Below are positions 61,201 through 63,782 of a DNA stretch of 64,000 nucleotides, piece after piece. The DNA comes from Dendrolimus kikuchii. Taxonomy: Eukaryota; Arthropoda; Insecta; Lepidoptera; Lasiocampidae. Position numbers and translations under genes: made by a program. Where the stretch lies: contig CM034391.1 in NCBI GenBank assembly GCA_019925095.2, positions 25,223,051 to 25,287,050 of the forward strand, in the 5' to 3' direction. Below the pieces are notes generated by a model. It had not been told where the DNA came from, did not search any database, and saw only the letters and a list, made by a program, of their open reading frames with translations. Each line of letters begins with the position of its first letter. The stretch's first letter is position 1.

Positions 61201-63734
61201 CGTGGCCTTCCACAACTTCTGCATCGATCCACTTTTGCATTGTATATCTGTTTTGTCATTCTTTCATCATGCATTCTTTCCAAATGCCCGAACCACCGGA
61301 GCATTCCTTTCCTTACCTTCACCCCGACACTCTCTTTCAGACCAACTCTCTTTCTTACTTCGGTATTACGAACGCGGTCCGCGAGCGTCACTCCGCAGAT
61401 TTTGCGCAGTGCTCGCATCTCGACCGCGTTTACTCGACTTGTTTTATTTTTAGTATAGTTTAATTTGCAATTGGTTTAGTTTTTATGGAGAAAAAGTACT
61501 TTTCGAAAGTATATAATTATGTTCCAGATTTTACGATAAGGTGTTCATTCTTAAGGCCGTAAACAAAAACCAAAATATATATTTAAACAGAATCATTATC
61601 ATATTGTACATCATTTATGAAAATAATAATATCACCTTTATATGTTAGTCTGGAAAACATGAATGACTATTTACCTATATTAATATTTTAATTACTTTTA
61701 TTTTAAAGCTGCATATATTTGAGATCAAATCTCTGGATGATCTGCAAATATTCTTGAAGAGGTATCTTTACTTGGTAAGCATTGTGTGATTTTAAAATAA
61801 ATGCACTTATAAGCCGCGCGCAGAAGGTTTGTCGATGACTACTTACTATTGTTACGAGTTCGGGACTCGAATTAAAATGAATGATGATGAATGAATTTAT
61901 TGGAACTATACAAACACGTATTACACAGGTACAAATATAACTGGACACAACCAGTACAAACTGCACGATTCAATAACACGCGCAAAGTCCGTCACTATAC
62001 AGCTTATCGAATGTACACACGTCTTGCTTGTATCGTAATCGTCGCTTGACTGCCTCACCCCTCCGTTTGGGCATTGTTTTATACAAATACAATATGTCTA
62101 CCTGCCAAGCGTCGACGCAATTTCCCAGAAAACGTAATCCGCACACCTGATTAATTATTCCTGCGAACGGCCATAAACTAGTACAATACACAATAGACTG
62201 TTTTTCTAAGTAAACAAAAGAAGTCCAAATGCGGGAACCTTCCCGTGTTAATAAACTGTGCTTTATGGCAGGCAGGTGTGCATTCACTTTTGTCGGCATG
62301 TAACACTATTATTGTATTGTAATTCTATATATAAATATGTAAAATATATACAATAATAAATTAAAATAACAAATTTATTGCAACAACTATTTATGTAACC
62401 TTTTTTGTCAACCCTACTGACCATCAACGCGTGATATGGCTATCGGCAAACCTTCTGCACACGGGTAGTATGCATTATAACGTAATTTTTCTTTATATAA
62501 GTTTACATTTACACATTTCTACAATATTATGATTGCTATACGTGTGTTTTTATCGGACTCTGTTTGGTTAAATAAATTTCATTAAAGACTTCCCAACAGT
62601 TTCAGACAGAAGATGGATCAGGCGCGCTACTTCTTCTGTATGCTGTAGTGTTGTCGAGGGGTTGTGACAAGTAAGTATATTATTTTACATAGACGACTTC
62701 TTTTCCATTATTCTTATTATCTATCCGTGCAGGAACGGAGTAAGAATACAATTTCCTGCGGCCGGGCGGCCTGTCGTAAGAGGCGACAAAACAACCCACA
62801 GCCTGGTGGTAGAATATTTGCCCGACTGGATGGCTACCACCCCTGGTCTAAAGTATGTCGCCAGAATAACCTTGAGTTGTGTTCCGGCATTAGTGACCAG
62901 GTTCTAGTTTCCCTTAAGAGAGCAGCAGCGCATTTGTAGCAACTTTGCTGGTGCAAATGCCCATAGGCGATGTGTAACCGCTTTCCATCAAATGGGCCGT
63001 CTGCCTGTCTGCTGATCTCCTGCAATAAAAAAAAATCAAACCCGTGTCTTTTGAGTTTGGGACGCATACGCTAGCCATTACGCTACCACGGCTTCTAAGG
63101 TTAATTAATTTGATTTAAATAAGTTTGAATTTTCTTCATTATATTACTTTCAAATAAATACAAAGAAAAAAATAATTACATACATAACTTCACGCCAGTT
63201 CCCTTGCGGGGTAGGCACGAATAACAGAGTGCCATTTAGGCTTATTCTTACACACCTCACTTGCCTCTTTGACATTCATAACTCTTGTCATGCACACTCG
63301 TCTGTTCTTAAGGCTCCTGACATCACCCTCCGCTAGTACACGATCAGCCTTCCACGACTTCTGCATCCATCCACTTTTGCATTGTATATCTGTTTAGTCA
63401 TTCTTTCATCATGCATTCTTTCCACATGCCCGAACCACCGGAGCATTCCTTTCCTTACCTTCACCCCGACACTCTCTTTCAGACCAACTCTCTTTCTTAC
63501 TTCGGTATTACGAACGCGGTCCGCGAGCGTCACTCCGCAGATTTTGCGGAGAAAAAAATAATTATACCTTAAATTTTTATTTGCAGCATCAAAAATGACC
63601 TTGACGGAAAATTGACCCACCTGGTATCAGCTCAAGTTGAGGGCTCTTTGAATGTTGTGACTTTACTCCTAACTGGAAGGGCCACGCCGTATCTTCATAA
63701 TGGAGTGCTTTATGTAGGCGATGAGGATCACTAC
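31086..63734 (+). CDS. MINDY-4/4B-like pseudo-deubiquitinase gene (multi-exon, 3' end outside window)
   Basis: Whole-gene entry; exons are listed separately. Seven exons (44219-44286, 47266-47354, 49459-49688, 59744-59933, 61709-61774, 62600-62670, 63587-63734) have AG/GT borders, agree in phase at every junction and give about 287 residues. The order matches vertebrate MINDY-4 (FAM188B): PITEEL, ELR..CFG, LSYG, WLLFD, WRA..IWR.AGG, SKY..DG, LDDL..FL, a short strand, [23 protein letters not shown]. Active MINDY enzymes cleave Lys48-linked polyubiquitin with a Cys-His pair. Here the segment aligned to NKGGPCG reads PRNGARS, so the nucleophile is Arg. The catalytic His lies beyond the window. 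MINDY-4B is already annotated as inactive in vertebrates, which makes it the likeliest orthologue; that is inference. Introns range from about 0.8 to 10 kb and are full of TEs. The start is unresolved: ATG at 31086 with two extra exons, or the tandem ATG at 44241. No promoter was recognised. Confidence 0.8.
31380..31695 (+). mobile_element. Family J internal fragment
   Basis: GGTCGAGATTCGACCATAAC, AATTTAAATTATAAGTTTGA and AAGGTTCTGTTGTCAGAGAC match the J interior. Terminal arms are absent. Confidence 0.5.
31840..32022 (+). mobile_element. Helitron-like fragment
   Basis: TTTGAGTGGGTCCCCGGATG and the terminus GGACAACGTCTGACGAGACC, GCTAGTATTA. Lies in intron 1 of the MINDY-4-like gene. Confidence 0.55.
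32045..32515 (+). mobile_element. Jockey-like LINE (family H) 3' end
   Basis: [40 protein letters not shown] and a stop, then a 3' UTR with TATCTGGAAGAGATCGCTTT, AGCGATAAGACCGCC and AATAAAGAGTTATC plus (TATC)n. Confidence 0.7.
32516..33134. other. No feature recognised
   Basis: Intronic AT-rich sequence with no ORF or repeat recognised. Confidence 0.4.
33148..33442 (-). mobile_element. Family A LINE with 13-bp TSD
   Basis: Reverse copy with (ACAT)n tail. TAATTTTGTTTTA flanks it at 33135-33147 and 33443-33455. Confidence 0.85.
33604..33652. repeat. Perfect 21-bp inverted repeat
   Basis: 33604-33624 and 33632-33652 are exact complements (AAAAGAGTGATATATATC... outward) around a 7-nt loop. It directly precedes the family D repeat. 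Confidence 0.85.
33656..33870 (+). repeat. Family D repeat
   Basis: GGAGGAGCGAGATGGAATGC, AAGATCTTCCAGCGAGG and CACAGCGCCATCTATTGGCT. The second copy is at the right edge (63783-64000). Confidence 0.65.
33926..34045 (+). mobile_element. Family H LINE tail
   Basis: GGTTGCCTGGAAGAGATCAC, TGATAAGGCCGCC and TTGTATATTTTGGTGTGCAA. Confidence 0.55.
34046..34230 (+). mobile_element. Helitron-like fragment
   Basis: CACAACCATTTCCTCGAAAA, CTGTGGATCAACGAAACATC and CCGAACAAACAAACAAG are typical of lepidopteran non-autonomous Helitrons. Confidence 0.4.
34251..34512 (-). mobile_element. Family A LINE with 12-bp TSD
   Basis: Last ~78 codons in reverse. CATCGTGTTCTT flanks it at 34239-34250 and 34513-34524. 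Confidence 0.85.
34525..34833. other. No feature recognised
   Basis: Intronic spacer. Confidence 0.4.
34834..35073 (-). mobile_element. Family B retroelement with internal deletion
   Basis: TTGCAGGAGCTCAACAGACA to CTTTCTCCGTTCCTGCACGG; about 70 bp around the central GGTGGTAG block are missing. Confidence 0.7.
35098..35385 (+). mobile_element. tRNA-derived SINE (family E), mutated head
   Basis: GTCGTAGTAGCGTAATACGT and CGGATTCAATCGTGGCTGGA are a decayed tRNA head. The body and the end GGGACATTTATGGGCTGATA are well kept. Confidence 0.75.
35389..35515 (+). repeat. Family K repeat
   Basis: TTGACACTTGACATCTTCGT, GTGATCACGGCTACTGAAAA and GTGGCCGAAACGTCGG match 25135-25250. Confidence 0.6.
35561..36373 (+). 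mobile_element. LTR-like element O, copy 1, interrupted by LINE A
   Basis: Starts TGTTGCGGACAGAGAGCACC; CGGAGCACATCTACTCTCCG and CCGCATACCGCCGACGCCC follow. The 3' end, AAGCAACTGCCACCAA, lies beyond a family A insertion at about 35797-36304. Colinear with copy 2 once the LINE is removed. Confidence 0.6.
35797..36304 (+). mobile_element. Family A LINE nested in element O
   Basis: [16 protein letters not shown] DNA through [20 protein letters not shown] to AYPARELA, with a ~15-nt deletion within the YGSESWVW region. (TATG)n tail. Flanking ATAATA-like sequence suggests a short duplication. Confidence 0.75.
36374..36874. other. No gene recognised
   Basis: Spacer between two element O copies. 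Short ORFs lack motifs. Confidence 0.35.
36875..37190 (+). mobile_element. LTR-like element O, copy 2 (uninterrupted)
   Basis: TGTTGCGGCCAAAGAGCACC, CCGCATACCGCCGACGCCCT, GTCGGACGGAACGTGGGATA, ending near AGAAGCAACTGCCGCCAATA. TG start and size suit a solo LTR. The right end is uncertain. Confidence 0.55.
37191..37673. other. No feature recognised
   Basis: Intronic AT-rich sequence. Confidence 0.4.
37674..37886 (-). pseudogene. LINE Q C-terminal fragment
   Basis: [20 protein letters not shown] then [20 protein letters not shown] and APP, stop. 'W.(S/E)LP..VFP..Y....FK..VN..L.G' is the LINE Q C-terminus. Confidence 0.65.
37960..38515 (-). pseudogene. RTE-like LINE ORF2 C-terminus with frameshifts
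   Basis: From the right: [40 protein letters not shown], then a shift to [40 protein letters not shown], and a further shift to [11 protein letters not shown] and DAEDRAKW...ADP. This is the textbook RTE C-terminal order; at least two frameshifts make it dead. Confidence 0.8.
38516..39214. other. TATG-rich block and conserved-looking repeat text
   Basis: 38570-38615 is imperfect (TATG)n. 38615-38740 contains CTGGTTTCCGATTGAGCTGA, TTTTGCACACATATCTACAT and GGTACCATGGAGCTGATCTG, wording I associate with a repeat spread across insects but cannot name. The remainder is AT-rich. Confidence 0.35.
39215..39258 (+). CDS. Candidate small exon 2 of the MINDY-4-like gene
   Basis: A 44-nt segment lies between an acceptor (TTTGATAG) and a donor (GAAG|GTACTT). 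In the frame left by the 31086-31245 exon it reads [15 protein letters not shown] and ends in phase 0. That can join exon 3 only if exon 3 starts at 44253. In another frame it reads [14 protein letters not shown], more protein-like but out of phase with the neighbours. Treat as tentative. Confidence 0.25.
39259..39668. other. No feature recognised
   Basis: Intron. A 101-codon ORF (39346-39651) is AT-biased and motif-free. Confidence 0.4.
39681..39831 (+). mobile_element. Family A LINE, 151-bp copy with 12-bp TSD
   Basis: Last ~38 codons plus (TATG)n. TACTATTTACAT flanks it at 39669-39680 and 39832-39843. Confidence 0.85.
39850..40015 (-). mobile_element. Helitron-like fragment
   Basis: GATTGCAGCGCCACCTACCA, GGTCCAATAGTGAATC and CATCCGAGGACCCATTCGAA; reverse relative to 41365-41685. 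Confidence 0.5.
40020..40613 (+). mobile_element. Helitron-like element, longer type
   Basis: ATTGTCACGGTGTTTTTATG, GAACTCCTCCGAAACGGATT, GAAAAAGCGTCACGGCCGCG and the terminus GTTTGCTGGGTCAACTAGTA. A partial relative lies at 46440-46760. Confidence 0.55.
40628..40929 (+). mobile_element. Family B retroelement, near full length
   Basis: ATCCGTGCAGGAATGGAGAA to CTCCTGCAATAAAAAAAAA, with a ~12-nt deletion at CCATAG..CCGC. Confidence 0.8.
40930..41273. other. No gene recognised
   Basis: Mixed GC; no motif or repeat termini. Confidence 0.35.
41274..41345 (-). mobile_element. Helitron terminus fragment
   Basis: ACTAGCTGTTGCCCCAGACA is a reversed hairpin plus CTAGT end. Confidence 0.45.
41365..41685 (+). 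mobile_element. Helitron-like non-autonomous element
   Basis: Colinear with 22851-23160: ACCGATTTCAAAAATTCTTT, GACCCGGTAGGTGGCGCTGG, GTCTGCCAGAATCACTAGTA. Confidence 0.6.
41690..42041. other. Intronic spacer with a 21-bp triple repeat
   Basis: 41915-41976 holds three consecutive 21-bp units built on CAACAGTGCAGTGTTTGAA. Otherwise nothing recognised. Confidence 0.7.
42042..42293 (-). mobile_element. Family B retroelement with internal deletion
   Basis: TTGCAAGAGTTCAGCAGACA to TTTCCCCATGCCTGCAC; about 60 bp between GGTGCTACAA and GTTGTTAT are missing. Confidence 0.7.
42294..42964. other. AT-rich intronic spacer
   Basis: Nothing recognised. Confidence 0.4.
42973..43459. mobile_element. hAT-type MITE with perfect 8-bp TSD
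   Basis: 487 bp. The left end CATCCGTTCTCAAAG and the complement of the right end, CAGTGGTTCCCAAAC, are degenerate inverted repeats of the hAT CAG.GGTTCTCAAAC kind. AGCTAGAC is duplicated at 42965-42972 and 43460-43467. It contains an internal inverted repeat (43204-43236 with 43255-43287, 29 of 33 paired). Confidence 0.85.
43548..43828 (+). mobile_element. Family B retroelement, diverged
   Basis: TTCCGTGCAGGAACGGAGGA to CATGCAATATAAAAAA with several small deletions. Confidence 0.7.
43829..44218. other. Intron, nothing recognised
   Basis: AT-rich, ending in the branch-point-like TACTAAC and the exon 3 acceptor. Confidence 0.4.
44219..44286 (+). CDS. MINDY-4-like gene, exon 3
   Basis: The acceptor follows a TACTAAC branch-point-like motif (about 44192-44198) and TTTAG at 44214-44218. 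The donor at 44287 is GTATGT. In the frame demanded by exon 4 it reads [20 protein letters not shown] then FY, and the split codon GAG joins exon 4 as [11 protein letters not shown]. Two consecutive ATG codons at 44241-44246 could be the true start; alternatively acceptor use at 44253 would fit the upstream candidate exon. Splice signals and clean joining to exon 4 make it likely real. Confidence 0.6.
44421..44932 (-). mobile_element. Family A LINE
   Basis: (ACAT)n tail; in reverse it covers [20 protein letters not shown] to the C-terminus with a CTTTTTAGACATT change that introduces a stop near residue MNV. ACAAT-like flanks are too short to call. Confidence 0.75.
44982..45216 (+). mobile_element. 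Family B retroelement, 5'-truncated
   Basis: TGGTAGGGCATTTGCACGTC to CTCCTGCAATAAAAAAAATA. Confidence 0.75.
45280..45790 (+). mobile_element. GC-rich TE fragment (family S-related)
   Basis: CGTGTTGCTGGGAAGTTTCT, TCTTCTCTCCCAGTCACAAC (45519-45575) is the complement-related text of 51880-51950. The upstream 45280-45510 block is GC-rich with no clear frame. Confidence 0.4.
45950..46205 (-). mobile_element. Lep1-like Helitron
   Basis: GGTGCTCCGCTCCTATTGGT, ATATATAGCCTATAGCG, TCCTGAGATTAGCGCGTTCA and AACTCTTCAGCTTTATATAT are Lep1 text in reverse. A C-run (46018-46030) interrupts it. Confidence 0.7.
46206..46400 (-). mobile_element. Helitron-like fragment
   Basis: ACTAGCTGTCCCGACAGACG, ATTGCAGCGCCACCTACCGG and CCAGCCGTTTAGGAGGAGTT in reverse; abuts the Lep1 copy. 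Confidence 0.55.
46440..46760 (+). mobile_element. Helitron-like fragment of the 40020 type
   Basis: AAGCTTCTATATAAACGGGG and GAAAAAGCGTTACGGCCGCG match 40165-40235. Confidence 0.45.
46937..47160 (+). mobile_element. Family B retroelement with large internal deletion
   Basis: ATCTGTGCAGGAACGGAGAA; AGTGTCCTTG joins TTAGTGAACTCCTGCAATAA, omitting about 90 bp. It ends 105 bp before exon 4. Confidence 0.75.
47266..47354 (+). CDS. MINDY-4-like gene, exon 4 (PITEELAI)
   Basis: The acceptor is TTAATTCCAG ending at 47265; the donor at 47355 is GTGAGT. It encodes (E)[20 protein letters not shown] then SPITEELAI and ends in phase 0. The PITEE(L)A segment immediately before ELR..CFG is the typical entry into the MINDY-4 catalytic-fold domain (PI.....KEIKTLLFG in vertebrates). 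It lies between a family B retroelement and a Lep1 Helitron, and neither touches the exon. Confidence 0.75.
47492..47716 (+). mobile_element. Lep1-like Helitron, full-length-looking
   Basis: TATACTAATATATAAAGCTG, AACGCGCTAATCTCAGGAAC, GGAGCGGAGCAGCAATG and the terminus CGGACGACGTCGCGGGCACA, GCTAGT. A GC hairpin before CTAGT and no protein fit a non-autonomous Helitron. Confidence 0.8.
47717..48004. other. Intronic spacer
   Basis: Nothing recognised. Confidence 0.35.
48005..48316 (-). mobile_element. Family B retroelement, full-length-looking
   Basis: Poly(T), TTGCAGGAGATCAGCAGACA to CTTTCTCCGTTCCTACACGG. Confidence 0.8.
48317..48834. other. Unassigned intronic sequence
   Basis: Overlapping ORFs on both strands (48328-48633) carry no motif. 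Possibly old TE. Confidence 0.3.
48835..49392 (-). pseudogene. Family P LINE C-terminus
   Basis: [40 protein letters not shown] and [12 protein letters not shown], then frameshifted text corresponding to 'RDPGTMGA..' and 'H.GNVA'. This is the '[27 protein letters not shown]...EP.GL.R.DG.RPDG.(T)L' region before the family P end. It ends 66 bp before exon 5. Confidence 0.65.
49459..49688 (+). CDS. MINDY-4-like gene, exon 5 (degenerate catalytic motif)
   Basis: The acceptor is GCAATTTCAG; the donor at 49689 is GTAAGT, leaving phase 2. The 76 codons open with [20 protein letters not shown], matching the family's (E)LR.LLFGS.....EEW. LSYGL then stands for LKYGI and [12 protein letters not shown] for QGCVLQKLLFEG. 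Between them, where active MINDY-4 has VQNKGGPCGVLAAVQ, this exon has [15 protein letters not shown]. The nucleophilic Cys is Arg (AGA, 49588-49590) and the Gln that supports the oxyanion hole aligns with Ala. The rest of the helix is conserved and there is no stop or frameshift, so this looks like a retained protein rather than a decayed gene. That makes a pseudo-DUB, as in MINDY-4B, the best reading. Confidence 0.82.
49689..49979. other. Intronic spacer with CA microsatellite
   Basis: (AC)n at about 49857-49872. Confidence 0.5.
49980..50370 (-). mobile_element. Family H LINE 3' end, decayed
   Basis: (AATAG)n then TACTTTATTGCATAACATTT and GGCGGTCTTATCACTAAAAG, CAATTTCTTCCAGACAACC in reverse. 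Confidence 0.55.
50660..50890. repeat. Family M repeat, copy 1
   Basis: TATAAGTTTAGTATTAAAAG through CACACACAAGAACCAAAATA to GGTACGGAACTCGAGTGCTT. Direct copy at 58500-58725. Confidence 0.7.
50981..51760 (-). mobile_element. Jockey-like LINE (family H), longest ORF remnant
   Basis: About 134 residues in reverse, [60 protein letters not shown] to [10 protein letters not shown] and a stop. The 3' UTR with the H hairpin (51123-51166) and (TATC)n tail at 50981 follows. It contains a 29-bp micro-insertion (51022-51050). Confidence 0.75.
51761..51965 (-). mobile_element. Family S element 3' end with (GAATTT)n tail
   Basis: TAATAAATTCAAATTCAAAT tail, GACCGCTTCGCAACGTGTTG and GAAGCGGCAAGAAACTCCCC, AGCAACACG. 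A common lepidopteran LINE 3' end in reverse orientation. Confidence 0.5.
51966..52305. other. Intronic AT-rich sequence
   Basis: Nothing recognised. Confidence 0.4.
52306..52465 (-). mobile_element. Family B fragment, diverged
   Basis: TTCAACAGACAGGCCGAGGG, GAAAGCGATTACCATCACCT to GGCATATTCTAGACC. Confidence 0.6.
52541..52630 (+). mobile_element. Family B internal fragment
   Basis: AGTCTAAAGTATGTCGCCAT to GAGAGCAGCAGCGCATT. Opposite orientation to the neighbouring fragment. Confidence 0.6.
52719..53203 (+). mobile_element. Solo LTR, TGTTAC family, perfect ATAT duplication
   Basis: TGATACAACTCAGGTCC to GCGACTCGTAACA, 485 bp. ATAT at 52715-52718 and 53204-53207. It has CTAATAAACTCTATAG for polyadenylation. 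No internal region. Confidence 0.8.
53448..53566 (-). mobile_element. Family A LINE fragment cut by an LTR
   Basis: (ACAT)n tail and the last ~30 codons in reverse, breaking at ATTCATAACG just before the LTR-like element. Confidence 0.7.
53583..54287 (+). mobile_element. LTR-like element T
   Basis: Starts about TGTGGCAACCGAGGGTAGAA and ends near CCGCTCACACGTAACA. It contains a TATA box (GTATATAAGCAG, about 53857) about 350 bp before AATAAAAGC (54216), the promoter-R-poly(A) order of an LTR. Purine-rich AGAAAAGGA repeats lie in the 5' third. No duplication confirmed. Confidence 0.5.
54424..54660 (+). mobile_element. Family B retroelement, 5'-truncated
   Basis: GCCAGGTGGTAGGGCATTTG to CTACTGCCATAAAAAAATAA. 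Confidence 0.75.
54664..55034 (+). mobile_element. Family A LINE directly after the B poly(A)
   Basis: [20 protein letters not shown] to [14 protein letters not shown] is broken by a TGG to TGA change (GGTGATTCGGGC). Inserted in or at the A-rich tail of the preceding B element. Confidence 0.8.
55035..55721. other. Intronic spacer with (TTTC)n
   Basis: T-run at about 55036 and CTTTCTTTCTTTCT near 55235. No gene or clear TE. Confidence 0.4.
55736..56389 (-). mobile_element. Family A LINE, most 5'-extended copy, 14-bp TSD
   Basis: In reverse starts [40 protein letters not shown] and runs to the C-terminus with a ~35-bp deletion around [31 protein letters not shown] flanks it at 55722-55735 and 56390-56403. 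It interrupts an old family E SINE. Confidence 0.85.
56566..56870 (-). mobile_element. Family B retroelement, near full length
   Basis: Poly(T), TTGCAGGAGTTCAGCAGACA to TCTCCGTTCCTGCACGGATA. Confidence 0.8.
57110..57405 (-). mobile_element. tRNA-derived SINE (family E), well preserved
   Basis: In reverse: head AAGTCGTGGTAGCGTAATGG, B box GGTTCGATCCTGGCCG, body to GGGACATTTATGGGCTGCTA. The complement of 4912-5215. A C-rich run (57003-57021) lies nearby. Confidence 0.8.
57495..57690 (+). mobile_element. R2/R4-type LINE 3' end
   Basis: AAAATTTGGAAATAAAATAT with (AAT)n on both sides; matches 14880-14925 in reverse. The upstream GTGACCCGCCACATAGGCTC block is its 3' UTR. Confidence 0.5.
57691..57927 (-). 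mobile_element. tRNA-derived SINE (family F)
   Basis: In reverse: GGCCTCTGTGGTTGAGCGGG head, GGGTTCGATTCCTGGTATAG B box, body to CAATATGTGTGTTTGTCTGC. Confidence 0.8.
57928..58253. other. Intronic spacer
   Basis: AT-rich, nothing recognised. Confidence 0.4.
58254..59033. mobile_element. Tc1/mariner-like non-autonomous element
   Basis: 58254-58274 and 59013-59033 are a perfect 21-bp inverted repeat containing TACAGTCGCGGTATGAAAA. With TA as the target site the element proper is 58258-59029, 772 bp. No transposase frame. It encloses the family M copy. Confidence 0.7.
58500..58725. repeat. Family M repeat, copy 2
   Basis: Colinear with 50660-50890, from CTATAAGTTTAGTATTTAAA to GGTACGGAACTCGAGTCC, differing at scattered positions. 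Lies inside the Tc1/mariner-like element. Confidence 0.65.
59100..59650. repeat. AACCGGTTT palindrome cluster
   Basis: AACCGGTTT occurs at about 59127, 59161, 59512, 59620 and 59638, with near-copies AACCGCTTTT and AACCGATC, flanking the small MITE at 59337-59485. Confidence 0.6.
59337..59485. mobile_element. Short MITE with ~20-bp TIR
   Basis: Left GCGCAGAAGGTTTGCCGAT and right ATCGGCAAACCTTCTGCGC are exact complements. Interior GTTACATAAATAGTTGTTGC, AATAAATTTATTATTTCA. A second copy (61816-62463) is split by a solo LTR. Confidence 0.8.
59744..59933 (+). CDS. MINDY-4-like gene, exon 6
   Basis: The acceptor is AATTTCAG ending at 59743; the first T completes the Tyr codon begun in exon 5 (PPD-Y-YLRPTEE). 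It encodes [16 protein letters not shown], the counterpart of LVLALADIVWRAGG in vertebrate MINDY-4, then [20 protein letters not shown], matching VALAS...QFSPTGKYKADG. It ends in phase 0 at 59933 with a weaker donor, GTTTAT. Codon-level conservation and phase agreement on both sides make it firm. Confidence 0.85.
59955..60190 (-). mobile_element. tRNA-derived SINE (family F), older copy
   Basis: AGCAGACAAACACACATTCT to TAGCCCGCTCAACCACAGAC; the B box is mutated (GAATTGAACCCGG). It starts 22 bp after exon 6. Confidence 0.7.
60218..60432 (+). mobile_element. Family B element, strongly diverged
   Basis: CCGTACAAGGATGGGGATTG, GGCGGTAGGGCATTTACGCG, ACCACCCCTGGTCTAGGGTA, GCATCTTTGGTGTTGTAG. Confidence 0.55.
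60500..60955 (+). pseudogene. Family P LINE C-terminus
   Basis: Frames give [20 protein letters not shown], later [26 protein letters not shown] and [13 protein letters not shown]. Same order as 48835-49392 in reverse, with frameshifts. Confidence 0.6.
60996..61440 (-). mobile_element. Family A LINE with 12-bp TSD
   Basis: 131 open codons in reverse ([20 protein letters not shown] to AYPARELA). GTTTTATTTTTA flanks it at 60984-60995 and 61441-61452. Confidence 0.85.
61709..61774 (+). CDS. MINDY-4-like gene, exon 7
   Basis: Twenty-two codons, phase 0 to phase 0, between TTTTAAAG and GTAAGC (61775). It reads [20 protein letters not shown] then YL, equivalent to the family's LTLHSLTCYEDLVTFLQQSI. 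It continues directly from ITEK of exon 6 (ADGVLETLTL in vertebrate MINDY-4). The exon sits 38 bp before a MITE that carries a solo LTR. Confidence 0.82.
61816..62463. mobile_element. MITE copy 2, split by a solo LTR
   Basis: 61816-61849 (CGCGCAGAAGGTTTGTCGAT...) and 62310-62463 (AAATTTATTGCAACAACTAT to ATCGGCAAACCTTCTGC) are consecutive parts of the 59337 MITE in reverse. The solo LTR lies between them. Confidence 0.8.
61850..62305 (-). mobile_element. Solo LTR, TGTTAC family, nested, perfect CTAT duplication
   Basis: In reverse TGTTACATGCCGAC to CGAACTCGTAACA, 456 bp, with GTGACGGACTTTGCGCGTGT. CTAT at 61846-61849 and 62306-62309. Confidence 0.85.
62600..62670 (+). CDS. MINDY-4-like gene, exon 8
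   Basis: The acceptor is TTCCCAACAG; the donor at 62671 is GTAAGT, leaving phase 2. It reads [20 protein letters not shown] then GCD, matching FEVGPYGCILLTLSAILSRS of vertebrate MINDY-4. A second AG at 62603-62604 could be an alternative acceptor but would drop the conserved Phe-Gln. Confidence 0.85.
62723..63035 (+). mobile_element. Family B retroelement, full-length-looking
   Basis: ATCCGTGCAGGAACGGAGTA to CTCCTGCAATAAAAAAAAA; all landmarks present. Lies in intron 8 of the MINDY-4-like gene. Confidence 0.8.
63036..63096 (-). mobile_element. Family E SINE head fragment
   Basis: TCAAACCCGTGTCTTTTGAG, GACGCATACGCTAGCCATTA, CGCTACCACGGC; only the tRNA-like head remains, abutting the B poly(A). 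Confidence 0.6.
63179..63549 (-). mobile_element. Family A LINE with 15-bp TSD, next to exon 9
   Basis: In reverse: [20 protein letters not shown] to ERMHDERM..., a deletion in [10 protein letters not shown], then the C-terminus and (ACAT)n tail. AGAAAAAAATAATTA is duplicated at 63164-63178 and 63550-63564, leaving 22 nt to the exon 9 acceptor boundary. Confidence 0.9.
63587..63734 (+). CDS. MINDY-4-like gene, exon 9 (last in window)
   Basis: The acceptor is TTTTATTTGCAG ending at 63586; the C completes Asn from exon 8 (CD-N-IKND). It reads [20 protein letters not shown] then [20 protein letters not shown] and so on to DEDHY. It aligns with [20 protein letters not shown] and LVNLLLTGKAVSNVFND in MINDY-4. 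The HGYCTQ stretch is not kept (QVEGSL). The donor at 63735 is GTGAGT, phase 0. The part holding the catalytic His (SHFS in vertebrate MINDY-4) must lie downstream. A family A LINE copy ends 37 nt before this exon. Confidence 0.85.
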
Positions 63735-63753
63735 GTGAGTGTTTAACACCTTT

Positions 63754-63780
63754 ATCCATGCAGGAACGAAGAAAGAATAT
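63754..63780 (+). mobile_element. Family B 5' tip fragment
   Basis: ATCCATGCAGGAACGAAGAA, AGAATA only, 19 bp after exon 9, running into family D. Confidence 0.5.
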
Positions 63781-63782
63781 GA

